The position numbers and the translations under genes are program-made. A model generated the notes under the pieces. That model was not told the DNA's origin and did not search any database. It saw only the letters and a program-made list of their open reading frames with translations. From an uncultured Marinicella sp. (lineage in GTDB: Bacteria; Pseudomonadota; Gammaproteobacteria; Xanthomonadales; Marinicellaceae): a DNA stretch of 64,000 nucleotides. Each line of letters opens with the position of its first letter. The stretch's first letter is position 1. The stretch is taken from contig CANNBS010000007.1 in the NCBI GenBank assembly GCA_947502925.1, forward strand, positions 104,511 to 168,510. Direction: 5' to 3'. Of this stretch, positions 54,458 to 63,400 are shown piece by piece.

Positions 54458-55305
54458 TTTTGTCTCAATAAATGGCCGGGAAGAAACTGCCATGTGCGGG
54501 TTATATACAAAATATCAACCGGTTCCCGTGTGTCCGGCAGGGGTTCAAAAGGCTGCGCAAGCTCAACAATATGTTTTGCCGCTTCATTCAGAAAACGAAA
54601 TTTTGAGGGTTTAATGATTTTAATTTCATGCAGTGAGCCGTCTTTATTAATGCCGACGGTGAGCATCACTTCGCCCTTAAATGATTTTTTCTTGGCCTTT
54701 TCAGGGTAGTTTAAATCGCCGGTTCGTTCAATGGTTTTCACCCATTGATTGATATAGGGCGCGTATTCATAGGCTTTGGTGCTGCTTGAGACGTATTTGG
54801 TGCGAGGTTTTTTAGCATAGCGCTGGATTTTTCGGGCAATTTCCTCTTTCATTTGTGCCAGTTTTTGTTGTCGGGCATTGGTTTTTTGTTCTTGAAGGCG
54901 TTGTTTTTTCTGCTGCTGATTTTTATTCGATGTCTGTTTTTGTTGTCCTGCGACTGACGTCACGATGGCAGTGTCTTGTTGTTGGCGGCTTTTTTGTTGT
55001 CGCTTGGTTTGTTGTTTGGATAGACCATCCGGTGTCACAGCCGGGCCGCTGACGATATCAGTGGGTCGGCTTTTTTTGTCTAACTGACCACCGCCCTGTT
55101 GGTTGTTGGCAGACAAATAATCAGGGTCATCAGGGGCTTCTGAGTGGGTTTTTTTGGTCAGAATGACATCCATGCTGTGTATGACTTTGGGTGATCGGTC
55201 CTGATAAGAAAATGACACACCCAAGATTATCATGGCCAACAGCAGTACCGCCAGGGTAAAGGTCATGACATTTTTATCTTTGACTGTGATGCGTCGTTCA
55301 TTCAT
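54454..55305 (-). CDS. tonB: energy transducer TonB-like protein
   Basis: A 283-residue protein with one N-terminal helix (~14-31), a Gln/Lys-rich periplasmic stretch (~80-170, QQKSRQQQDTAIV, NKNQQQKKQRLQEQK) and a C-terminal TonB domain (~190-283: NYPEKAKKKSFKGEVMLTVG, EAAKHIVELAQPFEPLPD). The linker is Gln-rich rather than Pro-rich as in classical TonB. Genes of this type between gshB and yqgE are standard in Pseudomonas and relatives. ATGA overlaps join it to both neighbours. Confidence 0.85.
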   Translation of the reverse strand: MNERRITVKDKNVMTFTLAVLLLAMIILGVSFSYQDRSPKVIHSMDVILTKKTHSEAPDDPDYLSANNQQGGGQLDKKSRPTDIVSGPAVTPDGLSKQQTKRQQKSRQQQDTAIVTSVAGQQKQTSNKNQQQKKQRLQEQKTNARQQKLAQMKEEIARKIQRYAKKPRTKYVSSSTKAYEYAPYINQWVKTIERTGDLNYPEKAKKKSFKGEVMLTVGINKDGSLHEIKIIKPSKFRFLNEAAKHIVELAQPFEPLPDTREPVDILYITRTWQFLPGHLLRQK

Positions 55306-56240
55306 AACTGGGCTTCAAGACTGTCCATTAAATCGCCGGCAATATCCAAATGATACAAGGCGTCCAGTTCCCGAATGCAGGTTGGGCTGGTGACATTAAT
55401 TTCGGTCAGATAATCACCGATGACATCGATGCCGGCGAACACTATGCCCATGGAATTTAAAACCGGCCCGACAGCTTCACATATCGCATAATCACGCGGG
55501 TTCAAATCCACGCCCTGACCGGTACCGCCTTTGGCTAAATTGCCGCGAAAGTCCTGATCCGAAGGGATGCGCGCTAAGGCGTAGGGCACGGGTTTGCCAT
55601 TGATTAAGAGAATACGTTTATCACCGGCACTGATTTCCGGGATGAATTTTTGCACAATGGTGGTTTGACTGCCGTTTTTTGTCACTGTCTCTAAAATCAC
55701 ATTCAGGTTTTTATCTTGTTTTGAGGTTTTGAAAATGGATTGACCGCCCATGCCGTCCATGGGTTTGATGATGACTTCATCCAGATCATGGACGGCCTGA
55801 CGCAGTAAATCTGGGTTGCGGCTGATGCGGTTGGCGGGGGTGAATTCGGTAAAAAATTCAGTGAAAAATTTTTCATTGGCGTCCCGTAAAGCCTGTGGTT
55901 TATTGAACACCAGAACGCCTTGTTTTTCGGCCAGTTCCAGAATATAGGTGTCCATAATGTATTCCATGTCAAAGGGCGGATCCTTACGCATGGCAATGCA
56001 ATCAAAGGTATTTAGAGCCCGGCTTTCGACGGGTTCTAATGAAAAGTAATCATGCGCTTGATCGACCACCTGAATGGTCTGACATAAAGCCGCTGGCTGA
56101 CCGCCTGCGGTGAACAGACCATCTGAGCGAATATAACTGACTTCATGGCCTCTTTTTTGGGCGGCCAACAGCATGGCGAAAGTGGAATCTTTTTTTGGAT
56201 TAATGGATTCAATGGGATCCATAACGACGGCTAATTTCAT
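55302..56240 (-). CDS. gshB: glutathione synthetase
   Basis: GshB adds glycine to gamma-glutamylcysteine. The 312-residue ATP-grasp enzyme shows VVMDPIESINPKKDSTFAML, MRKDPPFDMEYI, IIKPMDGMGGQSIF, GDKRILLINGKPVPYALARI and EINVTSPTCIRELD. First gene of the gshB-tonB-yqgE-ruvX-pyrB run, divergent from pilG with a 361-base gap. Confidence 0.97.
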   Translation of the reverse strand: MKLAVVMDPIESINPKKDSTFAMLLAAQKRGHEVSYIRSDGLFTAGGQPAALCQTIQVVDQAHDYFSLEPVESRALNTFDCIAMRKDPPFDMEYIMDTYILELAEKQGVLVFNKPQALRDANEKFFTEFFTEFTPANRISRNPDLLRQAVHDLDEVIIKPMDGMGGQSIFKTSKQDKNLNVILETVTKNGSQTTIVQKFIPEISAGDKRILLINGKPVPYALARIPSDQDFRGNLAKGGTGQGVDLNPRDYAICEAVGPVLNSMGIVFAGIDVIGDYLTEINVTSPTCIRELDALYHLDIAGDLMDSLEAQL

Positions 56241-56601
56241 TTTTTATCGAGTTAATAAATTGTTAATTGTTAAAAATTATAATAAGCTTACGTTGAGATT
56301 TTACCGCACCCGATAGAATCTTATCAGGATTAAAGCTAAATCAACGATAAAAAAATATCGTTGCTGACAGTTTGCGCGTCTATGAGGCACGGATAAATTT
56401 TGTCACTGTGAATCAGTGTTTATATAAAATGTCAGGCAAAATGTGAAAATAACAGAGAAAACGGCCATTTTAGAAAATTTGTTTTGTAATCGTCAAAAAA
56501 ATCGGTTATTTTCTTGAGAATGACATACTTAGACGATTTAGTTAATAATAAATGTAAAATGTTATAGAACAAAATATATTGCTAATGAGCTTGGAGAGAT
56601 T
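56241..56601. other. gene-free divergent region between gshB and pilG
   Basis: AT rich, no coding frame. One hairpin, AACGATA (56343) with TATCGTT (56356), is present. It must contain the promoters of gshB and of the pil-chp operon, but I cannot pick either with confidence. A GGAGAG ribosome site at 56592-56597 serves pilG. Confidence 0.45.
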
Positions 56602-56982
56602 ATGAATTTAGAAGGTCTAAAAGTGATGGTCATTGACGACAGTAAAACCATCCGTAGAACCGCCGAAACACTCTTAAAAAAAGAAGGTTGTGACGTCATT
56701 AGTGTTGATAATGGTTATGAAGCCTTATCGCAAATAGCTGATTTGAATCCTGACATCATTTTTGTGGACATTATGATGCCACGCTTAGATGGCTATAAAA
56801 CCTGTGCACTGATTAAGATGAACAGTGAACATAAATCAACACCGGTTATCATGTTATCCAGTAAAGATGGTTTATTTGATAAAGCCAAAGGCCGGGTGGT
56901 GGGTGCCGAAGAATATTTAACCAAACCTTTCACCAAGGAAGAATTGATTGACGCCATTGAAAACCATGTGAAACAGGATTAA
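56602..56982 (+). CDS. pilG: twitching motility response regulator PilG
   Basis: A 126-residue single-domain CheY-like receiver. The sequence LKVMVIDDSKTIRRTAETLL, FVDIMMPRLDGYKTCALIK and VIMLSSKDGLFDKAKGR is nearly that of Pseudomonas PilG and unlike PilH. The phosphoacceptor is Asp in FVDIMMP; Lys in LTKPFTKEEL. PilG promotes pilus extension downstream of ChpA. A pilH gene, normally next, is missing: pilI follows after five bases. Confidence 0.93.
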   Translation: MNLEGLKVMVIDDSKTIRRTAETLLKKEGCDVISVDNGYEALSQIADLNPDIIFVDIMMPRLDGYKTCALIKMNSEHKSTPVIMLSSKDGLFDKAKGRVVGAEEYLTKPFTKEELIDAIENHVKQD

Positions 56983-56987
56983 TCATC

Positions 56988-57530
56988 ATGAGTAAACAAA
57001 TCATTAAACCCTTTGAGTTATTACTACAGTATGAGCAGCGGAGTTTAGCCCATGCCTTAAGTGGTACCAGTGATGAAGGTGACCGTGGTGATTGGTCCGG
57101 TATTGGTTTTCGGATTGGTGATTTCCATTTAGTGGCTGAAGTTGACGATGTCAATGAGGTGGTTATTTTACCTGAACTTATCCGCATACCCGGTATTGAT
57201 TCCTGGGTGCTGGGCTTGGTGAACATTCGCAGTAATTTAATTCCGGCCATTGACTTAAAATCTTTTTTAACCGATGAATCGGCCAGAATTACCAAACACA
57301 GCCGCATGTTGGTGATTAATCAGCCCGGTGGTCAGGCCGGTCTGGTGGTGGATGAGGTTTTTGGACAACGTCATTTTAATATCAGTGACCGACAGGATGT
57401 CGAAAATGATGATGATTCACGGGTATATTTATATTGTGATAAGTATTTCAGTCACGAAGGGGTGGTTTGGAATGTGTTTGAAATCGAGCAACTGGTTTCG
57501 GACATTAAATTCCAAAACGCCGCCGTTTAG
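56988..57530 (+). CDS. pilI: CheW-like adaptor PilI
   Basis: The 180-residue CheW domain protein links the receptor PilJ to the kinase ChpA. Motifs: GIGFRIGDFHLVAEVDDVNEV, LPELIRIPGIDSWVLGLVNIRSNLIPAIDLKSFL and LVVDEVFGQRHF. Starts five bases after pilG and is followed by pilJ after 21 bases, in the usual pil-chp order. Confidence 0.92.
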   Translation: MSKQIIKPFELLLQYEQRSLAHALSGTSDEGDRGDWSGIGFRIGDFHLVAEVDDVNEVVILPELIRIPGIDSWVLGLVNIRSNLIPAIDLKSFLTDESARITKHSRMLVINQPGGQAGLVVDEVFGQRHFNISDRQDVENDDDSRVYLYCDKYFSHEGVVWNVFEIEQLVSDIKFQNAAV

Positions 57531-57551
57531 TTTAATAGAGGTAGTGATAGT

Positions 57552-59570
57552 ATGAGCAGTACAACTGTAGATATGGACCAACGAACACGTACCCTGCCCT
57601 TATGGCAGCTGATGGTGTTGGTTATTTTAGTCATGGCTTTCTTTGGTCATTCTGTGTGGTTGGCATCAGTCGATTCGAACCGTGCTGAACAGATTCAGGA
57701 AGTGGATAAAATTAATATCAAAGCCCAGCAATTGTCGCAATATGCGCAACGAGCCAGTGGCGGTGATATTGATGCCTTTGATGCTTTGATTAATGAACGG
57801 CGTATTATTAATGACACCATGGGAACTTTGGATAATGGTGGGCCAAGCTATCCGGCTTTACCGGTTGAAGTCAATCCACAATTCAGCGCCTTAAAAGAAA
57901 ATTGGCAAAGTATTAATGCCAATGCCCTGGTTATTATCGAGCAAAGAGATCGGATTGTTGAGCTGGCGGCCATTTCCGATAAATTCGCTTCTGAGATTCC
58001 GATTTTACAGGCCAGTTCTGATGCGGTTGTGAAGCGATTGGTGGCGATTAATGGTGATCGGGATTTAATTTATCTGGCATCGCAGCAATTGGTGCTGGCC
58101 GATCGGATGTTGCGACGAATGAGCGAAATTCTGAAAGGAGCCGGTGCCTCTATCCAGGCAGCAGATAGTTTGGATCGGGATGCCAAGCGATTTCAGGAAG
58201 TGTTAAACATCATGTTTAACGGTTCTGATGATATTGATGCCATTTCAGATGACCAGGCCATTGAGGCTTTGGGTGAAGTGTTTAGTGCTTTTGACAGTGT
58301 CCAGGAGGACATTACTTCGGTGCTGGATGCCATGGAATTATTTGATGCCCAAACGGCCGCTTCTGACATCGACATTGACACTGAAATATTCGTTGAAAAC
58401 GCTGAACAACTCAGAAATGGCCTGAGTGACATCAAACAAAACATACCTTCTGAACTGATTGGCTGGGTGATTGCCGGTTTATCTTTCTTGTGGTTGTTAT
58501 GGATTTTCCGTACCTTGTCGAGAAATGACCGAGTACGTGCCGCGGTTGCTCAAGAACAAAACGAACGAAACCAGCAGGCGATTTTGCGATTACTGGATGA
58601 GATGGGCTCATTGGCAGATGGTGACTTAACCGTGAACGCCACCGTGTCCGAGGACATCACAGGGGCGATTGCTGACTCGGTGAACTTTGCGATTGAAGCC
58701 TTACGTTCATTGGTGAAAACAATTAATGATGCTTCGGTGGGTGTGACCTCTGCGGCGCAGGAAGCGCAGGCCACGGCGATGCACCTGGCCGAAGCTTCAG
58801 AGCATCAGGCCACGCAAATTACCAATGCTTCAGCGGCGATTAACGAGATTGCCGTGTCGATTGATGAGGTATCAAAAAACTCATTAGAATCAGCCGACGT
58901 GGCGCAACGCTCAGTACTGATTGCCCATAACGGGGCTGAAGTGGTGCGTGACACCATTAAAGGAATGAACAACATTAGAAGCCAGATTCAGGACACCTCA
59001 AAAAGGATTAAACGTCTTGGTGAGAGTTCTCAAGAAATTGGTAACATCGTAGAACTGATTAATGACATTGCTGAACAAACAAACATCCTGGCATTGAATG
59101 CTGCGATTCAGGCCGCGTCTTCCGGTGAATCCGGACGTGGTTTTGCGGTGGTGGCCGACGAGGTACAGCAGTTAGCAGAACGTGCCTCAAGCGCAACACG
59201 ACAAATTGAGGGCATTGTAAAAACCATTCAAACCGATACCAACGAAGCGGTTAAGTCGATGGAACAAACCACCACCGAGGTGGTGGGTGGTGCCCGCAAA
59301 GCAGAGGATGCCGGTGAGGCCCTGACCGAAATTGAAACGGTATCCAATGACCTGGCGGAACTGATTCAAAATATTTCTGAAGCCGCACGACAACAGTCCG
59401 TGGCGGCCACCAATATTTCCGGCACCATGAACGTGATTCAGGAAATTACCACGCAGACTTCGGCCGGTACCCAACAAACGGCTGAGTCGATTGGTAACCT
59501 GGTGGAACTGGCTACAGAATTAAGAAAATCGGTTGAAGACTTTAAATTACCGGAAGACGAATTTTATTGA
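57552..59570 (+). CDS. pilJ: methyl-accepting chemotaxis protein PilJ
   Basis: The 672-residue receptor has transmembrane helices at about 17-37 and 300-320 enclosing a ~260-residue periplasmic sensor (type IV pili methyl-accepting sensor). The cytoplasmic signalling hairpin tip NDIAEQTNILALNAAIQAAS is intact. Length and position agree with PilJ, which detects surface contact through pilins in Pseudomonas. AGAGGTAG precedes the ATG at a short distance. Confidence 0.95.
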   Translation: MSSTTVDMDQRTRTLPLWQLMVLVILVMAFFGHSVWLASVDSNRAEQIQEVDKINIKAQQLSQYAQRASGGDIDAFDALINERRIINDTMGTLDNGGPSYPALPVEVNPQFSALKENWQSINANALVIIEQRDRIVELAAISDKFASEIPILQASSDAVVKRLVAINGDRDLIYLASQQLVLADRMLRRMSEILKGAGASIQAADSLDRDAKRFQEVLNIMFNGSDDIDAISDDQAIEALGEVFSAFDSVQEDITSVLDAMELFDAQTAASDIDIDTEIFVENAEQLRNGLSDIKQNIPSELIGWVIAGLSFLWLLWIFRTLSRNDRVRAAVAQEQNERNQQAILRLLDEMGSLADGDLTVNATVSEDITGAIADSVNFAIEALRSLVKTINDASVGVTSAAQEAQATAMHLAEASEHQATQITNASAAINEIAVSIDEVSKNSLESADVAQRSVLIAHNGAEVVRDTIKGMNNIRSQIQDTSKRIKRLGESSQEIGNIVELINDIAEQTNILALNAAIQAASSGESGRGFAVVADEVQQLAERASSATRQIEGIVKTIQTDTNEAVKSMEQTTTEVVGGARKAEDAGEALTEIETVSNDLAELIQNISEAARQQSVAATNISGTMNVIQEITTQTSAGTQQTAESIGNLVELATELRKSVEDFKLPEDEFY

Positions 59571-59592
59571 TAAAGATTGCCATTAACCAGAC

Positions 59593-60453
59593 ATGTACAA
59601 AATGTATAAACAGCAACCGTTTGTTCAGATATCGCCACTGACTGAAACCGAATACCAGCGATGGGCCGGTTTGTTGGCAGAGCGATTGGGTATTATTGTG
59701 CCCAAAGAGCGAAAAATGTTTCTACAATCAAAAATATGGTCAAGGATGCGTGAAATCGGTTATCAACGCTATGATAAATATTGGGAATTTATCAATTCCG
59801 GCGTTGAAGGTAATCTGGAATGGTCGCAACTGGTGGACCGGCTGACTGTTCATGAAACCTCTTTCTTCAGACATCAGCCTTCTTTTGATTTGGTGGCAGA
59901 AGACATTCAGGCACATCTTGATAACTGCGATGAAGCTTTGAAATATAAGATGTGGTCTGTCAGTTGTGCCACGGGTGAAGAGGCCTATTCATTGGGATTG
60001 GTGGCGCACCATATATGCCAGCAAACGGACAAAAAATGTTATTACGGGGTGACTGCCACGGATGTCAGCAGCCCGGCGATTGCCCTGGCAAAACAAGGCA
60101 TTTACGGGGTGGATAAAAAAAAGCAAATTGATGGTCGCTATGAACCTTATTTAAAGGAATTAAATAAAGAAATGTTCACTTTATCGTCAAAAATAAAACG
60201 TCGCATGGCTTTTGGGGTGTTTAATCTATTGGATGTGAAGCGACCGTCGCAAGTTAAATACGATTTAATTTATTGTCAGCATGTTTTGATGTATTTTGAA
60301 CGTGATGTACGCCGTCAAATTTTAGACGGATTGGTGACCCATCTAAACAGCGGTGGCTTATTAATTTTGGGACAAACTGAAATCAATGCGTGGTCGCATC
60401 CGGCCATGCAACGGGTGGAAAAAGGGCGAACTTTGGCATTTAGGCTAACATAA
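59593..60453 (+). CDS. pilK: chemotaxis-type methyltransferase PilK
   Basis: A 286-residue CheR-family enzyme that methylates receptor glutamates using AdoMet, probably those of PilJ. Motifs: HETSFFRHQPSFD, MWSVSCATGEEAYSLGLVA (AdoMet site), GVTATDVSSPAIALAKQGIY, YDLIYCQHVLMYFE. Two ATG codons (59593, 59602) are possible starts and no clear ribosome site helps. Its stop is two bases before the chpA ATG. Confidence 0.92.
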   Translation: MYKMYKQQPFVQISPLTETEYQRWAGLLAERLGIIVPKERKMFLQSKIWSRMREIGYQRYDKYWEFINSGVEGNLEWSQLVDRLTVHETSFFRHQPSFDLVAEDIQAHLDNCDEALKYKMWSVSCATGEEAYSLGLVAHHICQQTDKKCYYGVTATDVSSPAIALAKQGIYGVDKKKQIDGRYEPYLKELNKEMFTLSSKIKRRMAFGVFNLLDVKRPSQVKYDLIYCQHVLMYFERDVRRQILDGLVTHLNSGGLLILGQTEINAWSHPAMQRVEKGRTLAFRLT

Positions 60454-60455
60454 TT

Positions 60456-63400
60456 ATGAGTAATAAAGACAACATAGATTTCTCAACATTAACCTGGGTT
60501 AAGTCAGAACTTGATGAAACCCTGAATCGGGCCAAAGAAGCATTAATGGCGTATATTGATGAGCCTGAGGACAGCAATCAACTGCAATTTTGCATCACCT
60601 ATTTGCACCAAATCCAGGGCACGTTAAAAATGGTCGAGCTCTATGGTGCGGCCATGGTGGCTGAGGAAATGGAAGCCGTGGCCAAAGCCTTGTTGGATGA
60701 AGGTATTGATGATCAGGATGCTGCTTTTGATGTGTTATTGCGTAGTATTTTACAGCTCCCCGATTATTTGGAGCGGATTGAATTGGGTCATAAGGATGTG
60801 CCCATCGTGTTATTGCCTTTGGTCAACGATTTGCGTGCGGTTCGTAGCCAGCGGTTATTATCTGAAAGTGCTTTATTTAATCCCGATTTGAATCTCGGTG
60901 TACCTGAGCGTATAAAAAGCCAGGACATTGCTTTGCAAGGCAATCAATTAAATACCGCCTTAATGAAACTGCGCTCTGCCTATCAAATGGCTTTATTGAA
61001 ATGGATAAAACATGACCAGTCTGATCAGGCCATCAGCCAACTACAACAAATTTTATCGAAATTGCGTATGGTGCTGCCGCAAACGGACTTTAAACAATTG
61101 TTCTGGGTTTACAGTGGTTTGTTGCAGGGCCTGGCAGATGGCCGGGTTAAAGACAGTATTGCCATAAAATCATTAGCTGCCAAAGTTGATCTGATTATAA
61201 AAGACATCGCGCAAAAAGACAGTCAGGCCAAATCGACAGCGCGCGCCTTAACACGTAACTTTCTTTATTACATCGCCCTCAGTGAGGCGGGCACTGATCA
61301 GGTGGATGCCATTAAAGACTACTTCCACTTAGATCAATTTATGCCAGATGAAGCCGAAATCAAACACGCCGAAGGCAGTTTATCAGGTAAAAATAAAGAA
61401 TTATTGCAAACCGTATCTGCCGCCATTAAAGATGATATTCTGGTGGTTCAGGAATCTTTAGATTTATTTATCCGTAATAAATCTGCGAATGTAGATGAAT
61501 TATCACCTTTGTTAGGTAATTTACAGAAAATTGCAGACACCCTGGGCATTTTAGGTTTGGGTGTGGCGCGAGACGATGTGCTGACGCATCAAAGCGAATT
61601 AAAACAATTTATTGAAGACAATGAACGGCCCAAAGACGCGGCTCTATTAGATGTGGCGCAAACCCTGTTACGCATAGAATCAGATTTAGGTGATCACATT
61701 CAGTCGCTTGGTATTACTTCTGACAGTGATGATGATCAGGAACACAGAATTCCGCGGTCTGAACAAAAACAAATTGTTAAACAATTGGCCAAAGAGTCGA
61801 TTGTTAATCTGCAACAAGTCAAGGCTAATTTTGTGGCCTTTATTGAGGCGCCGTGGGATAAGCATCAGGTGGAAGACAATCCGGTGTTACTGAAACAGAT
61901 TGCCGGTGCGCTCAATATTTTGGATCTGACGCAGGCAGGCGAACATATTCAGCAGATCATCAGATATGTGGATCAAGAAATTTTAACCAAAGCCGCCAAG
62001 CCATCGGCTTCAGAATTAGAACAACTGGCCACAGTGGTGTCTTCGATTGAGTATTACCTGGAAAATCTGGATCAAGGCAACCGCATCAGAGAAAACCTGT
62101 TAAATGAAGTCGGGCGTCAAATTGAAGCCTTGCAACAGCAAGTGGGTGAAGATGATCGTGCGGTTGAAACCATTGAAGAAACGGACATGGCTGAGCAAGA
62201 AAGACAGTCGCAGGAAGATGAAGATGTGGCAGAAGAGCTTGAAACTGCTACAGATGACAGTGACTCAGATGAAAGCGATGTGCCTGAAAGTGAAGATTCG
62301 GCTGAACAAGTTGAAGAGGTTCAGAAAGCGGCTGTTGAGGGTAGCGCCGATGATGTGGTTACATTTGGCGATGATGCCGATGACTTTATCAAAGAAGTCT
62401 TTATTGAAGAATTTGAAGAAGAGCTGCCACATTTGCAATCCCAGCATCAAGCCTGGCAGGAAGATCCCGACAACAATGAGCAAAATCTTACAGAGGTAAG
62501 ACGGATTTTCCACACCTTAAAAGGCAGCGGTCGTCTGGTTGGCGCCGAAGTGATTGGTGAATTTGGCTGGAAATTAGAGAACATGTGTAACCGAGCACTG
62601 GATGGTGCCATTACTTATAGTGACAATTTTAAAACAGTTCTGGCTTCGGGCATTGCTTTGGCTGATGAATTATTACAGGCCTTAAAAGAACGGGCGCCTG
62701 TACCTGCTACGTATCCGGTGGTGTTACAGAATGCCGATAATGTGGCTGATGGCAGTGAACATCTGATTTCACTGGATGATGTCGATGTCGCTGAAGAAAA
62801 ACATGCAGATGAGGATCATGTGGACGCGGCATCGGTGGATGACAGTCAAATTGATGAAACAGCCTCTGCAGAAGACACCACTGAAGACACAGCTGAGATG
62901 GGTGAAATAACAGAAGAGCTTGAAGAAATTACGGATTCTGAAGACGATCTGGATGATTTGGACAAACCCATTGAATATGAGCCGCCAACCGAAGAATTGG
63001 CGTTGGCACAAGCGGATGATGATGAAGAGTCCGCGTTATTTGAGGATACAGATGAAACCAATTTGCAGTCTGATGACAGCGAAGAAGTAAGCTGGGATAA
63101 AGCTGATGACATCACCGAGTCCGAAGATGATACCTTTGATTTTGCTGACAGTGAAGATTTAGAGGCTGAATTGGCCTCACTGGATGAGTCTGATGACGAT
63201 GATGAATCAGAAGTGAGCGAATTTGCGCCGGAATCAGAAACAGATGAGCTGGATCTGGAAGATGAAGAGGCCGCAGAGGCATTTTCCAATGACCACAGTG
63301 AAGCATTGAGCGATCCGGATGAAGACTGGGAACATGATACCGCCTTTATTCAAATACTTCAGAAAGAAGTCGGCGGTCATCTGGACGACATGGCTGAACA

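Noticed and set aside
57660..57690. GATTCGAACC, similar to a tRNA T-loop
   Set aside because: It is inside pilJ codons and no cloverleaf can be formed around it. No tRNA or rRNA gene was seen in the window.
62846..63289. 147-residue serine-rich minus-strand frame
   Set aside because: Its composition is simply the reverse of the acidic Asp/Glu codons of chpA.
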